Source of the DNA: Dillenia suffruticosa
Lineage: Eukaryota; Streptophyta; Magnoliopsida; Dilleniales; Dilleniaceae
Length of the DNA stretch: 64,000 bases
Direction of reading: 5' to 3'
Assembly (NCBI GenBank): GCA_033439265.1
Contig: JAVTVX010000004.1
Span: 22,701,201-22,765,200, forward strand
Shown here: piece by piece, positions 46,999 through 58,692 of the stretch
Numbering within the stretch: position 1 is the first letter of the stretch
How the letters are laid out: every line of letters begins with the position of its first letter
Translations under genes and position numbers: made by a program
The notes under the pieces: generated by a model
What the model saw: only the letters and a program-made list of their open reading frames with translations
The model's database searches: none
What the model was told of the DNA's origin: nothing

Positions 46999-47203
46999 GA
47001 CAGATAATTGGTATAGCTGGTAGGTCATTGTATCCCTTAACCAAAATTATGATTTATTACGATTTCGATTTGCTACTTAGATATGGAATCGACTATATTG
47101 AGAGACCCTTACTCCTAAAAAAGACCTTAGTCTGGTCGACTTAAATTAATCGGGATAAAGTTTCGCATATTAGGTGGTGGACTGATTCTAAGGGCACCAA
47201 AAA
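46999..47203 (+). repeat. SINE copy, long family
   Basis: Head GATAATTGGTATAGCTGGTA, box-B-like ACGATTTCGATTTGC, middle CTATATTGAGAGACCCTTA, tail AAATTAATCGGGATAAAG and a short A run. Confidence 0.6.
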
Positions 47204-47217
47204 AAGAGAGAGTATAG

Positions 47218-47304
47218 ACCGACGAGTTATAGCTTAACTGACACCATCCCTGCTCTCCATTAAAAAGATCTCGTGTTCGAATCTTCCTATTTATTAAAAA
47301 AAAG
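47218..47304 (+). repeat. short tRNA-like SINE head
   Basis: Box-A-like GAGTTATAGCTTAACTGACA, box-B-like TGTTCGAATCTTCC, ending in A-rich sequence; 86 bp with no tail domain. The B box is close to the pol III consensus GGTTCGAATCC. Confidence 0.6.
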
Positions 47305-47365
47305 AAAGAGATTATGGTTGTTTAGGTGATTCAATATCAAGAGAAACCATGATAGTAAATAAGTG

Positions 47366-47538
47366 TCAAGACAGTTAATTTAGTGAGATTGAGATATTAA
47401 ATTTTTTAATCAAATATCGAATTTAAAACTTAAGAATAGAAAAAACTAAATTGGGAGAGTCACCCCTAAATAGTGACTTTGCATACGCTTGAACCAGATT
47501 ATTCTAGTATGATTTTGGATATTGGTGACGAAAAAAAA
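47366..47538 (+). repeat. SINE copy, long family
   Basis: ACAGTTAATTTAGTGAGATT head, AAACTAAATTGGGAGAGTC middle, ATTTTGGATATTGGTGA tail, then an A run. Aligns along its length to 24792-24991. Confidence 0.65.
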
Positions 47539-47719
47539 AGAAGAAATAAGTGAAATAATATGTAATTTAATAGTTTTGATAACCATTGAACAGGGAAAGA
47601 AGGGAAGAGTATGTTTCGAGTGTACTTGTTAATTTCTTAATAATTTTTTACTTTATTTCCAACAATTACTTAGGATGATAGTATAAGATCGTTATGGTCA
47701 ATGAATGCACCCATTTATT

Positions 47720-48080
47720 TTAACCCCTTAACACCCATTTCTTGCTGGTGATGGTTTTGGTCATGCAGAGAGTGTCAAGCTTGTGCCACAAATCATAAGC
47801 AGTCTCCTCGTCCATCACTTCCATTAGAACTTCATCCGACAATGAATGAATCGTTGCCAATGCCTTGTTATCCATCTCCTCCCATTGCTTCATTGTCATC
47901 AAATTCGGCTTCCCTTCAATTCCCAACAAAACTTTCTTCAAACTCTTTTTGGGTTAGAACAGCTCTCATCTTCAATTGCCACAATTTGAAGCATGTAAAA
48001 CCATAAAATTTTTAAATTTCTAGATTTGTTGAAGCCATATGTGAGGCAAAACAATCGTAACTCTGATATCAATTTATTGG
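47720..48080 (-). pseudogene. Ty1/copia gag fragment with primer-binding site
   Basis: Minus strand. The frame at 47941-47720 reads KKVLLGIEGKPNLMTMKQWE, LSDEVLMEVMDEETAYDLWH and KLDTLCMTKTI, a copia gag (UBN2-like) N-terminal part. Upstream on the same strand AAATTGATATCAGAGTTACG (about 48056-48075) is an initiator tRNA-Met-type PBS. Beyond gag the element is lost. Confidence 0.8.
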
Positions 48081-48530
48081 GAATCTAGCAAGAGATTTAA
48101 GAGTATAAACAAAATGAACACAGTGAGCAAACAATCTTACAACACTAGAATTTTACATAAAAAAATCCAAGATGTGAAAAACCATAGAAAGTTGAGAAGA
48201 GATTTCACTATATGAAAGTATAGTACAGAATGATTATATCAACGGACAATTGTCAAATGAAATGAAGTGTTAACTCTTTTAATTAAGTCTCAAATACGAA
48301 ACTTAAGAATGAAAAAAATTATGCTGAAAGAGTGACCTTCTAAATAGAGGTCCTGTAGATACTTGAATTGGATAAATCGAAATATAACTCTAGATACCGG
48401 TGAAGATGATTACAAGAATTTTGTTAGATGGCTCTTTTGAACTATTAATTGTTAAAATACAAAATCTATTCTTATAAATAGGATTTGAATCCAAAAGCAT
48501 GAAAAAAAAGTTATACGATATTTCCATCAC
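48076..48530 (-). repeat. probable LTR of the copia fragment, split by a SINE
   Basis: Sequence beyond the PBS (ending CTAGATTCCCAAT on the minus strand) should be the 5' LTR of the fragment. Its far limit is not defined because there is no second LTR to compare. A SINE occupies 48239-48405. Confidence 0.45.
48239..48405 (+). mobile_element. SINE copy inserted in the LTR fragment, with target-site duplication
   Basis: Flanked by ATGATTATA (48230-48238) and ATGATTACA (48406-48414), a 9-bp duplication with one mismatch. The body aligns to the long SINE family (AACTCTTTTAATTAAGTCTC, TTATGCTGAAAGAGTGACC, GATAAATCGAAATATAACT, TAGATACCGGTG). The poly(A) tail has been lost. Confidence 0.7.
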
Positions 48531-49254
48531 AGTAAACTTTAGAGGACTGTTCTATGAGTACCGCCATGAGCCTCCACCACCGCCATGGTGGGCTCATCGA
48601 CATAAAGGTATATCGGTAGCGCCATGGTGATAAGCTTGTCCCAAAAGAAGAAGGAAAAAACACCTTTATCATACAACAAATTTAACAATCTTCACATAAC
48701 AAAACAAATTCACTTTCTTATTTTCTACCCAATCACTCTCTAAAATTCAAATTGCAGGACAAGAACTTATTATCTAATACAATAATTCTGATGAAGAATT
48801 CAAGCTTAAAAGGAATTAAATCCAAAGTTTTTAGTGCTGTAGGGCTTAAACAGCTCCTTTTTAATGATTCAATTACTCAAATTTAAAATACATAAAATCT
48901 TAATAAAACTAAAAGATAAAAAATTAGGTATACATAAATTAACATATATAATGCATTAAGGCATATAAATACACATAAGTCGAGTACTCGCTTTCACCAC
49001 AGATTTTGACTCCCAAAGTGACCAATTCATAACATGAGCCAACAGCAATCAAAACTCAAGCTAATTTTATCATAATTACAACAAGTTCATGAGAAAAATC
49101 ACAGAAAAAGATTCATGAGAATGAGAGGGATGATGATGATGTTCTTGTTGATAATGGAAAAGGAAGAGAAAAGATAACTTATGGGAAGAAATAATGGAGA
49201 AAATATAAGTACAGACGGGCTGGAAGGGATTTTTTTAGGGTACCAATGAGACCT
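48531..49254. other. gene-free stretch
   Basis: Contains a small inverted and direct repeat around ACCGCCATGAGCC and CACCGCCATGGTGGG (48563-48630). No coding region seen. Confidence 0.4.
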
Positions 49255-49389
49255 TAGTACGTCAAAATTTAAAAATAAAAAAAAATTATATTAAAAGAGT
49301 TGTATCCTAAAATGGATTCGACAAATATTCGAATCGAATTAATCAGAATATGATTTCGGATATCGTTTTATATAGCACAAAAAAAACTA
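49255..49389 (+). repeat. SINE copy, 5' part missing
   Basis: Tail half only: GAATCGAATTAATCAGAATA, ATTTCGGATATCG and an A-rich end. Confidence 0.5.
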
Positions 49390-50366
49390 TAAAGCCCATT
49401 CGGACGAAAACTATTCTTTTTGAGAGGAAGATCAAAATTTTTTCAAAAATTTAGTATAATATTTGAACGGTGTTACATACCTAGTGTAAAGTGTAAAGAG
49501 TATAACGTACAAACCGTAATTTTCTTAAATATGTGACAGTAAAATTATCAAAAGTAAAATATAGAGTGCAACTTGTAATTTATATTTTTTTTGAAAATTG
49601 ACTTATTAATGTGTCAATTTAGATTACACGAAAACGAAAACAGATAAATAGAAACAGATATAGGAAAACGAGACTTTATAAAAATACATGAAACAAAAAA
49701 AATTGAGAAATGCATAAATATAAAAATGTAAGTATCTTATATAAATATTAATTATTTACGATAAAAATTTAAAATGATCAAATATTTAATTATTAATTAT
49801 AAAACAAATAATATAAAATAAAAATTATAATTAAATAAACAAATAATTCATTAAATAAAGAAAAATATATAGGTGAGTTTTATGTAAATATTAATTAATT
49901 TAACGTGTTGAAACGTTTCAAAAACGGAAAATATTTTTAATACAGAGAAATATCAGTATTAAAAAATTTCCGTGCAAGGTTTAGTCGGAGAAAAAAGAAA
50001 GAATTTATTTGTAATATACCATAGTTTATATTCATCGTTTGAAATAAAAATATTTTTGTTACCATATTCTTTAAAGATATTTTAAATTTTAAATTGATTG
50101 CACCGGTTGACGTGCGGCCAAAATGGGGCAGTAGATCATAAGGAAATCCCTCGCGGAACTGACACCTCCAACGGTCAAAAAAGGGGAATTCAAAATCTGT
50201 GCATATATTTTCAGAATCCTGTTTCCCAACGGTCATCTTTTTATTGATGCTCTTATTGTACCAAGCAGTTATCATTCCTCCGCAAAGAACAAAGAAAAAA
50301 CTGAAACTTTGTTTCTTCATCAGATCTGAAAAACTGCCATTGGAGAGTAGTAATTTGGAGAAGACG
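49390..50366. other. gene-free flank and promoter of the next gene
   Basis: AT-rich to about 50090, then mixed composition. The final 200 bp before the ATG at 50367 should include the core promoter and 5' leader. No clear TATA box. Confidence 0.35.
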
Positions 50367-52996
50367 ATGCCTAGATCTGTCAAAGATCTCTCCCACTTTT
50401 CTGGTTAGTCGCCCCCTCTCTCTCTTTCTCTGTGATTCTTGAGTTGTTCTAGTTTTTGTCCCCAACAGTAAAATTGGTTGTCTTTTGCTTTCTTGGTTGT
50501 GTATTGAAGGGTTTCAGTTCTCTCACTTAATTACTAGAATTTACTCTCTTCCTCTCTTTCTCTCTTCTGAATCTTGATCTGTTCTGTGTTATAAATGCAG
50601 GGGAGACAAATGAGAATGAACACAACATTCAGCGAATGGCCCCAAACCCTCAAGAAACAAGAAAACACTTCATGTCTGCCACAATTTCTGCATCATTGAA
50701 GACAAATGTTCCAAGAAAGAAGGTCTTGGCTGAGAGAAATGAAAACCTCGAAAACCCTGAAAATCCCGAATCAAACTTTTCCAAAACCCATATCCAGAAA
50801 CCCCCAATTCTTGATGCCGCTAACCCTCTAAGCCCATGCAACAGTTTTTCGGATGGTTCTCTGTCAAAGCACGGTCTTCCTTCTCCAAAAATGATCGATG
50901 AAGCAGATGACTCTGATTCTCGCGATCAAACTTCTTCAAAACCTTATGACCCATTAAGCAATTATCTCTCCCCAAGGCCTAAATTTCTCCGGTACAATCC
51001 AAATAGGAGGAGAGAATTTTTTCTTCGTCGAGTGCAAGAGATTAATGAATCAAAAGATGAGCTGGACTCTGTTCGTAGCTCTTCGGCTTCTTTGTCATAC
51101 GATGTAGACCTCGAAGACGATGATGTTGAGGAAGCTGAAGAGTCAGATAGGAAATGTTTGAAGTTAAATGAGGTTTTGAAGTGTTTTCTTTTGTTTGCTG
51201 TTGTGGTTTTTTCTGCTTTCTGTATTGTTCATATGAGTTCACCTGAAATTTCTTCAACTACTTTAGAAACTATGTGGGGTTTTGGAGATTGGTACATGAA
51301 AATGCAGAATCACACAGATTTTGCAGTCTCTGTGAAGAAATTTAAACTGGGTTCTGATTTTTTTGTGCAAATTGAAGGAAAAAAGCCGGGTTTTAAAGAA
51401 GGAAGTGAGATTGGTTTTGATGAGCATTTTGGTGGAGAATTAGATATTGATAGAGCTAACGATAGAACAGGAAAAAACAACCATGAAATGGGGAAAGAAG
51501 GTGAGGCTTATTTGAATTCTGATCCGATGGGTAGTAATTTTGAGTTTGTGGAATTGCACACTCAAACTGAGCCTGAACACACTGAAAATCAGCAGGTTCC
51601 ATTGATGTCTTCTTTGGCTCTAGATCCTGTTATTTTCATTGACAGTGGTTGGGTTCAGGAAGTAAATTTTGATGCGGCCAACAAGCCTATTGAGTCCACG
51701 AATTTAGGTTCAATTTCGGAGAATGAACATATTGAAAAGAAGGAATTCATAGAAGTGGAAGAAGGAACTAAAAATGAAGATGAAGTAGATGAAGGGTTTG
51801 ATAAGAAAGAAGAGCAAAGTGAAGTCGATCTTGACTTGGAAGATCAAGAAAGCGAAGATGAAGGAGTGGAAATCGAGGGCCTCGAGTCGGAAACAAAAAT
51901 GGGTGTGATGGAAAATCTGATCAAACATTTGGAGAAGCAGTCAATCGGGAAAACTGCAATTGGGGTTTCAGTACTTTCTGCAATTGTGGCATTGGTCATG
52001 TTTGGAGTTCAACGCAAGCACAAGAAAGCTTCTGCTATGGCTAAGCCACATTCATCAAAGATTTCAGTAAATGAAGCCAATCAAGATCATCCTAACAAGT
52101 ATTCGCCTTTGAAGCATGTGTCTGAGATGTCCCCAATGAAATCGGATAGGATTCTACCACCCACTGTGAAGCTGCTTGGAGAGTATGATTATGTAGTTGG
52201 AGAGGTGAGAAGCACTTTTAGTCAGATGGTGGAAAGAGAAGAGAGCAAGCATTATGTTTCTGAAGAGAGGAGGTCACTGAGAAATACTCCACCAGTCACT
52301 AGTTTTACATGTATGTCACACAACGAGTTGTCTACCACCGCTTCACCATCATATGGGAGCTCTTCAGCTAAAGAGGAGATTGCAGTTAAAAGGGTACGTG
52401 ACAAATCCTATTGTGGTTTCAGAACTTTATTGGCTTTATACAGTTTATTATAATTACATAACTCGGTTTTGTGCTAGTTTATAGTTTTTTCTGATAGTTT
52501 ACATATCATATAGTGCTAAGTGACATTACTAAACAGGCTTATATAAAGATACAGAATTATTGTGCGAAATGTTATTTATCATGACTATACCATTCATTAA
52601 AGATTTTCTTAGCAGTTAGTCACAGTTTGAGAACATGAAAAGTAGTGGTTAAAAAATTCTCTATGATCAATTGATATCTCGACCATGAATAATACCAAGC
52701 CTTTTTCTCCCCCCAGTGAATGCATATGCTGTCATAAACTGCAGATATGGAGCAAATGCAGTTTTACACATTAAATAAAAGTTTTTAGGAATTAATTTGT
52801 TATTGGTCAATAGTAGATCTTTTTGAACCAGACAAGTAGATTAAAATTGGTAAACAGCCTGATGCATTTTCTTAAATCTTCTGACTCTTGTGATTTTGCA
52901 TTGAAACAGGAGGGATCAATTGGAGAAGCAAAAAAGGCTGTCATAACTCCAGTAAGGAGGTCAAACCGTATTCGCAGCCGTGCACAGTCTCCCTAA
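50367..52996 (+). CDS. plant protein of unknown function with two membrane segments
   Basis: Three exons: 50367-50403, 50601-52393, 52910-52996, giving 638 aa. The tiny first exon (MPRSVKDLSHFS) is spliced in phase onto GETNENEHNIQRM, so translation starts upstream of the Met at 50636; I prefer this start because donor and acceptor restore one frame. The N-terminal half is low-complexity and polar with a conserved-looking YDPLSNYLSPRPKFLRYNP (128-146) and RRREFFLRR. Hydrophobic segments are CFLLFAVVVFSAFCIVHM (207-224) and IGVSVLSAIVALVMFGV (465-481). Between them lies a long acidic region (EEVEEG-like, Asp/Glu-rich, about 385-440). The C-terminus has EYDYVVGEVRSTFSQM and ends TPVRRSNRIRSRAQSP. 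It resembles uncharacterised plant transmembrane proteins. Function unknown; no catalytic motif. Confidence 0.88.
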
Positions 52997-53956
52997 ACCA
53001 TCTCAGGGATCTCATCTGTAGCAGCATGTCTGGAACAGCTTCTCTTGTTTCATCCGGATCTCTCTACAATTCTATGCTAACATTTATCTGGCTGAAAACT
53101 GACTGTAGGTAGTAGTACCTGATTCTATCAGTGCTAGTAGGAATTATCTTTCGCTTATTCAATTCTTAAGCTGAATGAAATTAGTTGATGATTGCTTCTT
53201 ACTTCTTTCAAGGAGTTGTTGGATTACGATGTCTTGTTAATTCTCTTTAACTTCCTTTCTTTCTATATCTTCTTCCAAATTGCTAATGACTAGGAGGTTA
53301 TGTGGAGATAGTTTAGCTCATATAATGAGGTTATTCTGTAAAGATGATTTGGTCTTTTTTCTTTTTGTGGCACAAGTGGAATTGGATCACAGGCTTAGGT
53401 ATCATCCCTAGAGACCCCTGGGCATCCTGATTTAAGGGATAAATGTTTTTATGTATATACACTATTAAGCAATTATTTAAGAACCTAGATAGGATATTTG
53501 TGAACTGTTGTTACAATAGGGAAAGAGCTGCACAGAATTTAGCTTCAAAACCATGCTGCGTTTTTTTTTTTTGGGGGGGGGTGTCAAGTCAAAACAATGG
53601 CTGTTCCCTTATCATGTTCAAGCCTAAAATCCTATCTTGTCTAAGTCTTGGTCCCAACAATCTACATGAAGTTGCTGCCTTGTGCCTAGTAGATACTGAT
53701 GATTGCTGTAACTGATCCAGGTGTCTAATTATGAAAGTTTAATCTTGATGCACTGAATTGATCCAACGATCGACCACTTTTGTAGACATAGCATATTTGA
53801 TTTGTTAATCATCATCAATACAGGTCCTACCTTTAGAATTACACAGTAATTGAGATGACAGTTTGTGCCATCAAGAACATCCCAAGTTGCACCAATTGAT
53901 TTGATCATATAATCTCAATTATATAACCTCTCCTTTTGGGAATAGTTTCCTGTAAT
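52997..53956. other. 3' flank, gene-free
   Basis: 3' UTR and spacer. A T13-G9 homopolymer junction at about 53560-53581. No convincing gene on either strand. Confidence 0.4.
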
Positions 53957-54112
53957 TTTTTTTTTATTTTCACCACTAATATTCAGTTTATCCAATTAAT
54001 TCGGTTTTAGAATCTATTTTAGGGATTGACTCTCCCAAATCATTTTTTACCATTCTTAACGCTCGAACTGATTATTGGGACCAAGTATCCGATCACTCAA
54101 TCCAAAAGAGTT
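53957..54112 (-). repeat. SINE copy in reverse orientation
   Basis: On the minus strand: GTATCCGATCACTC near the head is not conserved, but GTTCGAGCGTTAAGAATGG and the tail CCGAATTAATTGGATAAACT with a terminal A run match the family. Confidence 0.5.
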
Positions 54113-54282
54113 TGGTAATAGTTTGGTAATAGTTTTTGTATATTGTTGAAGGGTTGGAACATGAAGGAAACCTAGAATATTTGTCAGATGTATCATTTGC
54201 TCATCAACCGTTGTGACCTTGGCCATTTCAAAGAAAAAAAGTAAAAAAAAAAAACAAAAATGGAGTTTTTACACAGTATATG

Positions 54283-54984
54283 TCAGCGGTTCTTTTGTTG
54301 TATAGGACTTGAAGGAGGTCTACAACTTCCTAAAAAGCTACTTTTTCTGCTTACAAAAGAGGAAGAAGAGATCAAACCCCTTGAGGACCTCTTAGAAATA
54401 GTAGCTTTTGGAGTATGTAATCTGTGTCTGTTTAATCCACATCCATAGCTTTTACTTGCTTTCACTCTTCTGCTGTAAGGATTCTCTTTCTTGGCAAGAT
54501 CTTCTATGCTGCTCACCTTTGATAGAGACGTGAATGATTGTGATTTTCCTTGGAAGAACTTTGAAAGTCCTCTCCTGCAAAAACACATGAAATTCCCCAT
54601 TATAACTACGCCAAAAACTTATAATTTAATTCTACCACATTGATATCTAAATAGAATAGCTTTTGTTGGAACTTACTTGATGGGTAGTTGATCCATGAGA
54701 TCTGATAAATCAAATAGACGGTCAACAGAAACCGATGAAGATGGTGATGAGGTAGAAGTTGGTGAAGAAGAAGAAGAAGCATCCTCTGACAAGTCCAATG
54801 AAGAGGGTGATCCAATAGAAGAAGAGCTTGAATCTTCATAAGAGATTGATGATGCGCTTTCAATACTATCTTCATGAGCTTCCATGTTCATCCATGGATC
54901 TTCATCTTCTTGTATAAAACCTTTATAACTAGGTGACATCGTGCATCCACCTTGAACCATTTGTCTTCCACCTTCACCCATCAT
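54283..54984 (-). CDS. OXIDATIVE STRESS 3 (OXS3)-like protein
   Basis: Two exons: 54984-54677 and 54574-54283, joined in phase (AA|G) to 199 aa. OXS3 family members are small nuclear Ser-rich proteins linked to tolerance of heavy metal and oxidative stress and to chromatin. The diagnostic block is LPIKRGLSKFFQGKSQSFTS (residues about 101-120), then SSIEDLAKKENPYSRRVKAS. Before it come an acidic stretch (EDEDPWMNMEAHED) and poly-Ser runs, after it a basic Ser/Arg tail. I start at the first ATG of MMGEGGRQM; the open frame extends upstream to 55041 but has no ATG there. The intron (54676-54575) has a GTAAGT donor and TTTTTGCAG acceptor. Which family member is orthologous is not clear. Confidence 0.9.
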
Positions 54985-55120
54985 TATTGATAATAATACC
55001 AAGAAGAAGAAAAGGCCTTGATTTTGTTCGTGGGTCTCCAAGAAGCACCTATGATCTCAAGTGGAAAGAACCATGGAGTTTGACAACATTCTCAAGGAAG
55101 CATATAAATAGGCACACATG
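54985..55120 (-). promoter_or_regulatory. OXS3-like gene leader and TATA-like element
   Basis: On the minus strand CCTATTTATATG (55101-55112) lies about 120 bp upstream of the start codon and could act as a TATA element, leaving a leader of about 90 nt. It matches the canonical TATAAATA better on the plus strand, so the call is weak. Confidence 0.3.
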
Positions 55121-55574
55121 TACTCGTCTATGAGGATCATGTGGCTTGCTTCAAGGGGATTGTCAATGTCAAGAGGCATAGAAATTTTATCCTTAAGAGG
55201 TGTGAAATTGGTGACACGTGTAAACTGGTACAGATGTCAGCATCTAACATTGATAGCATCAAGCTTTGATGCACTTTAGGTCTTTATTAATTTATTTATT
55301 TTTTGGGTGATTGATATGGTTGCTTGCCTTATCCGTAGATTCGATTTTATCTCGTCTCATGGCTTTGAACACCTTGGCCATGCTATTCGTGTGTTCCATC
55401 AGGAGAAGGATAAGCTCTAAAGCTTGGAGAATTTGAAGGGAATCATATCCTAGTCATTTCTTATGGACCAAAGCATTAGTTTTTATATTTCATTTATAAA
55501 ACTGTCGGCATCATGTCAAAAAAAGGTATAGATCTCCAATACATCAACCGGATCATATCCAAAATAATCAATAG

Positions 55575-55790
55575 TTTTTTAATACACCAACGTATAAATA
55601 GTATAAAGGGTAAATCGTTGCGTCCTTTAATACAGGTCACGAATTTGACTCTCGATTTGATTATGAAATTGATTATGTCAGGAGACCTCTGTCTCTTAAA
55701 AGGGATCTCAGTCCTGTAGACGCGAATTAATTGAAATAAAATTCTAGACATTGAATGATGAATCTAGTTCAAAGAGCACAAAAAAAAAGT
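55575..55790 (+). repeat. SINE copy, long family
   Basis: ATAGTATAAAGGGTAAATCG head, CACGAATTTGACTCTCG box-B-like, CTCAGTCCTGTAGACGCGAA middle, TTAATTGAAATAAAATTCTA tail, A9 end. It is closest to 46999-47203, which shares the extra AAAAGRGACCTYAGTC block. Confidence 0.6.
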
Positions 55791-56114
55791 TTTTTAATAC
55801 ATCTTGATAGCGCAGAGAGAGAGAGAGAATTGCTTCCAACAAAAGTTGTCTCGCCGACCTTTCTCATTGGTAGTTGTTTCCTAATGTATAATCATTTTGA
55901 CACCCTCTAGTTATCTTCATGAATTTTAATACCGAAGACAAGAGGACTCCATTTTTGAATAAACGGGAAGTTTGATCCACTTGGCAAATTTTATCTCAAA
56001 AATAATTTCTATAAATATCATCTTTTTTAATAAAAACTTGTAACAAAAAGGATTTGAGTGTTTAGTTATCCATAAAATGTCTGTTTGAATATGGAAAGCC
56101 ATTAAGAGAACTTT
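55791..56114. other. spacer, nothing recognised
   Basis: A short GA run (55816-55829) and AT-rich DNA. Confidence 0.4.
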
Positions 56115-56275
56115 ATAAGTAAATATACTACGATGTCATTTTACACTCTCTTAATCATAAATCTTGGATTCGAATCATAAGAATAGATAAATAAGATTTG
56201 AGAGAACCAACCTGTCCCACAATGCTCGGATTGGATTAATCGGGTAAAATTCGGATATCGATTAATGAAAAAATA
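56115..56275 (+). repeat. SINE copy
   Basis: ACACTCTCTTAATCATAAAT head, TTGGATTCGAATCATAAG box B, tail GGATTGGATTAATCGGGTAA then TTCGGATATCGATTAATG, A-rich end. Closest to 255-425. Confidence 0.62.
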
Positions 56276-58692
56276 CTAAAACGTCAATGATTAAAAATTA
56301 AAAAAATAAATAATAAAATTATAAAACGACGTATTAATAAAATAACTACAAATTTATAAAGATATTAACTTTTGTCTAATGTTGATTGAGATATTATTGG
56401 TTTAATTTTGATTCATGATAAAAGTTAGAAATATGATAGAATATTCATATTTTCATAAGATCTTAAAATATATTTGGTACTGTCAGCACAAAAATTTTAC
56501 AGATCAACCGAAAGGATATAGCGAAAATGTTTAGACAAGATTAGCTAAAATTTTATCATTTGAGGGCGGGTGGTAATCACCCGAGTCATGCAACAATCCA
56601 TTAGAGTAAGCCCGCGATCCGTTGGATTATGCCAACAATCAACTAAAACACAACAAATAATTAAAAAGTTAATAAATTATAATTTAACTGATATTATTTT
56701 TTTTTAAAGTTTTGAGTTAAATTCTCTCTTTTAGATTAAAAAAAAAATCTTTTCATAATTTTCCTCACGGGTAAAAGTGAAAGTAATGCAAACTTTCACG
56801 TTTTTAATATTGAGGACAATGAGTCCCTTCAAATTGAAAATAATAAAACAACCATTTCTCTTGTCAATTAGTAAGATGTTGATGTGTCATGAAAATAGTT
56901 TTAATAGGACACTCTAAATTGAACAAATGATGATTAAAACTTACCAATACAGTGGAACCACAAATTTTTATTCAATGATGGGACATTTAGGCTAGGTAGG
57001 GCCCTTACAAAAAAGGGTATGTGATGATAAGAAGGTTTGACTTAGGTACATGTCCCCATGTCTGCCCCTTTTTAGGCAACTTACCCTCTCACTATTGTCC
57101 ATTGGCCTTAGCCTAACCTTCCATGCTTATCCAATTTCATTTCATTGAACATTTTAAAATGGATTCAGATCATAATCCTGTCCTCCTTTCAGGGTAAAAA
57201 GATCCAAAATCCTTATTCTGTTGCCTCAAAGGATGTGATTGGTGCCAAGCACAAAAAAAAGTGTAAAATATTCTGAATTAAAGAGGAAAATGTTTTACTT
57301 ACTTGTTTGTGTTGTCTTTGTTTTGTGTGTTGGAAAGTTTAATGAGAGCGAGGGATTGTTTTTAAAAAGTTCATGTAGTTATTCTTGCACGTCAACCAGA
57401 TTTTTATGATAGGATTGCTCGAAAACCAAATTTTATAATGAGAAGACATGCCCATATTTGATGCATTGCACCCTTTCAATTGTTGCGATAATTGCAAAGT
57501 GAAAATTAAATTTTACAATAATTTATTTTAAATAAATCATCTGTATTTGATAATCATTTTGAATCTGACTAAATCTGATTCGAATCGATTAAATTTTATA
57601 ATAAATTAAAACATGAATAAGTTTCACTAAATTGATCGAAGAGCAAATTATTTGTGAAAATTAAATAATGTTGTCATTAAGGATCGACCTTTTTTTTTTT
57701 TTCTTTCTTTCTTTTTCCTTTTTCCCCTTTTGACTGGTTTTTAATTTTATATACGAACCCATAATTTTTTCCCAATAAAATTAGGGTTTTCTGAATTAAA
57801 AAAAAAAAAAAGAAAAAAACCTCAGTCTTTTCATTGGACAAAATTTAACTTATTCTTCCCTGAAGTATTTTTATTATTTTTCTATTTCTACAAAAATTGT
57901 CAAGAGGCTTTGGATGATTGCTTGATCAAAACACAAATTTGGGTAACGCTTGCTTTCCTCTCTATCTAATTGATTAAGTACTAGAGAAGTAATCTTCCAT
58001 TTTTATTAATGATAATAAAAAAAATTAATAATAAGAGCACAATCAAACAAAATATTTGCAAATATTTAATAGTTGGTAAGCAGTATTTACTATATAATTA
58101 TTGGATTTGAGCCAGAGGTTCTTAATATTTTTTTTTCTTTCCCATGGGATTTCCCCATTGAAGATATTCTTTCATTAGCTCAAAAAAATTTTGATTGAAT
58201 TATCAAAAATTTTGTAGTACGAAATAAATGCAATTATATCCATTTTTAGGACAGTAGCATCCGTAGCTAAAATTAGAAATTCGAAAGCTAATTTTGGTTA
58301 GCTATGAACTAGTTACGGCAATCAGCTCATGGTAAAAATCATGATAGCTAAATCACTTCAGTTGGGGATAAGTGTGTTTATAGCTAAATCAATTATTGAA
58401 TAGCGATCGAAAATATCCATCCTGAAGACTACATCCATAGCACCCCCCTTGATATCCAATTCCGAATCTAATTAACTACTAATTTGCCGAGTCCGTGGCT
58501 AAATTTTACAACGGAGCGGACCGTATGATGCCGTGACTAATTTTTGCAACAAATGTCCAAAATATGTAGAAATAAATTAGTTGATAACAAGATATCCAAC
58601 ATTCAAAATATTCAAAATAGGCATACACTCATTATTATATTAACATACCCAACAAGAACATGCATAAAACCAATTGCATTAAATATAGAACA
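56276..58692. other. gene-free stretch
   Basis: AT-rich, with T-rich and A-rich runs near 57690 and 57800. Between about 58240 and 58560 there are repeated AGCTAAAT, CCGTAGCTAA and CCGTGGCTAAATTT stretches that resemble decayed subterminal repeats of the CACTA family at 33224-35825. No ends or target duplication were found. Confidence 0.4.

Noticed and set aside
50636-52453. Single-exon version of the unknown membrane protein
   Set aside because: It ignores an in-phase upstream exon and reads into the intron after 52393; a GTACGT donor and CAG acceptor lead to a better C-terminus.
54985-55041. Upstream extension of the OXS3-like frame beginning ETHEQNQG
   Set aside because: The codon at 55041 is TTG; the first ATG in frame is at 54984 and gives a family-typical length.
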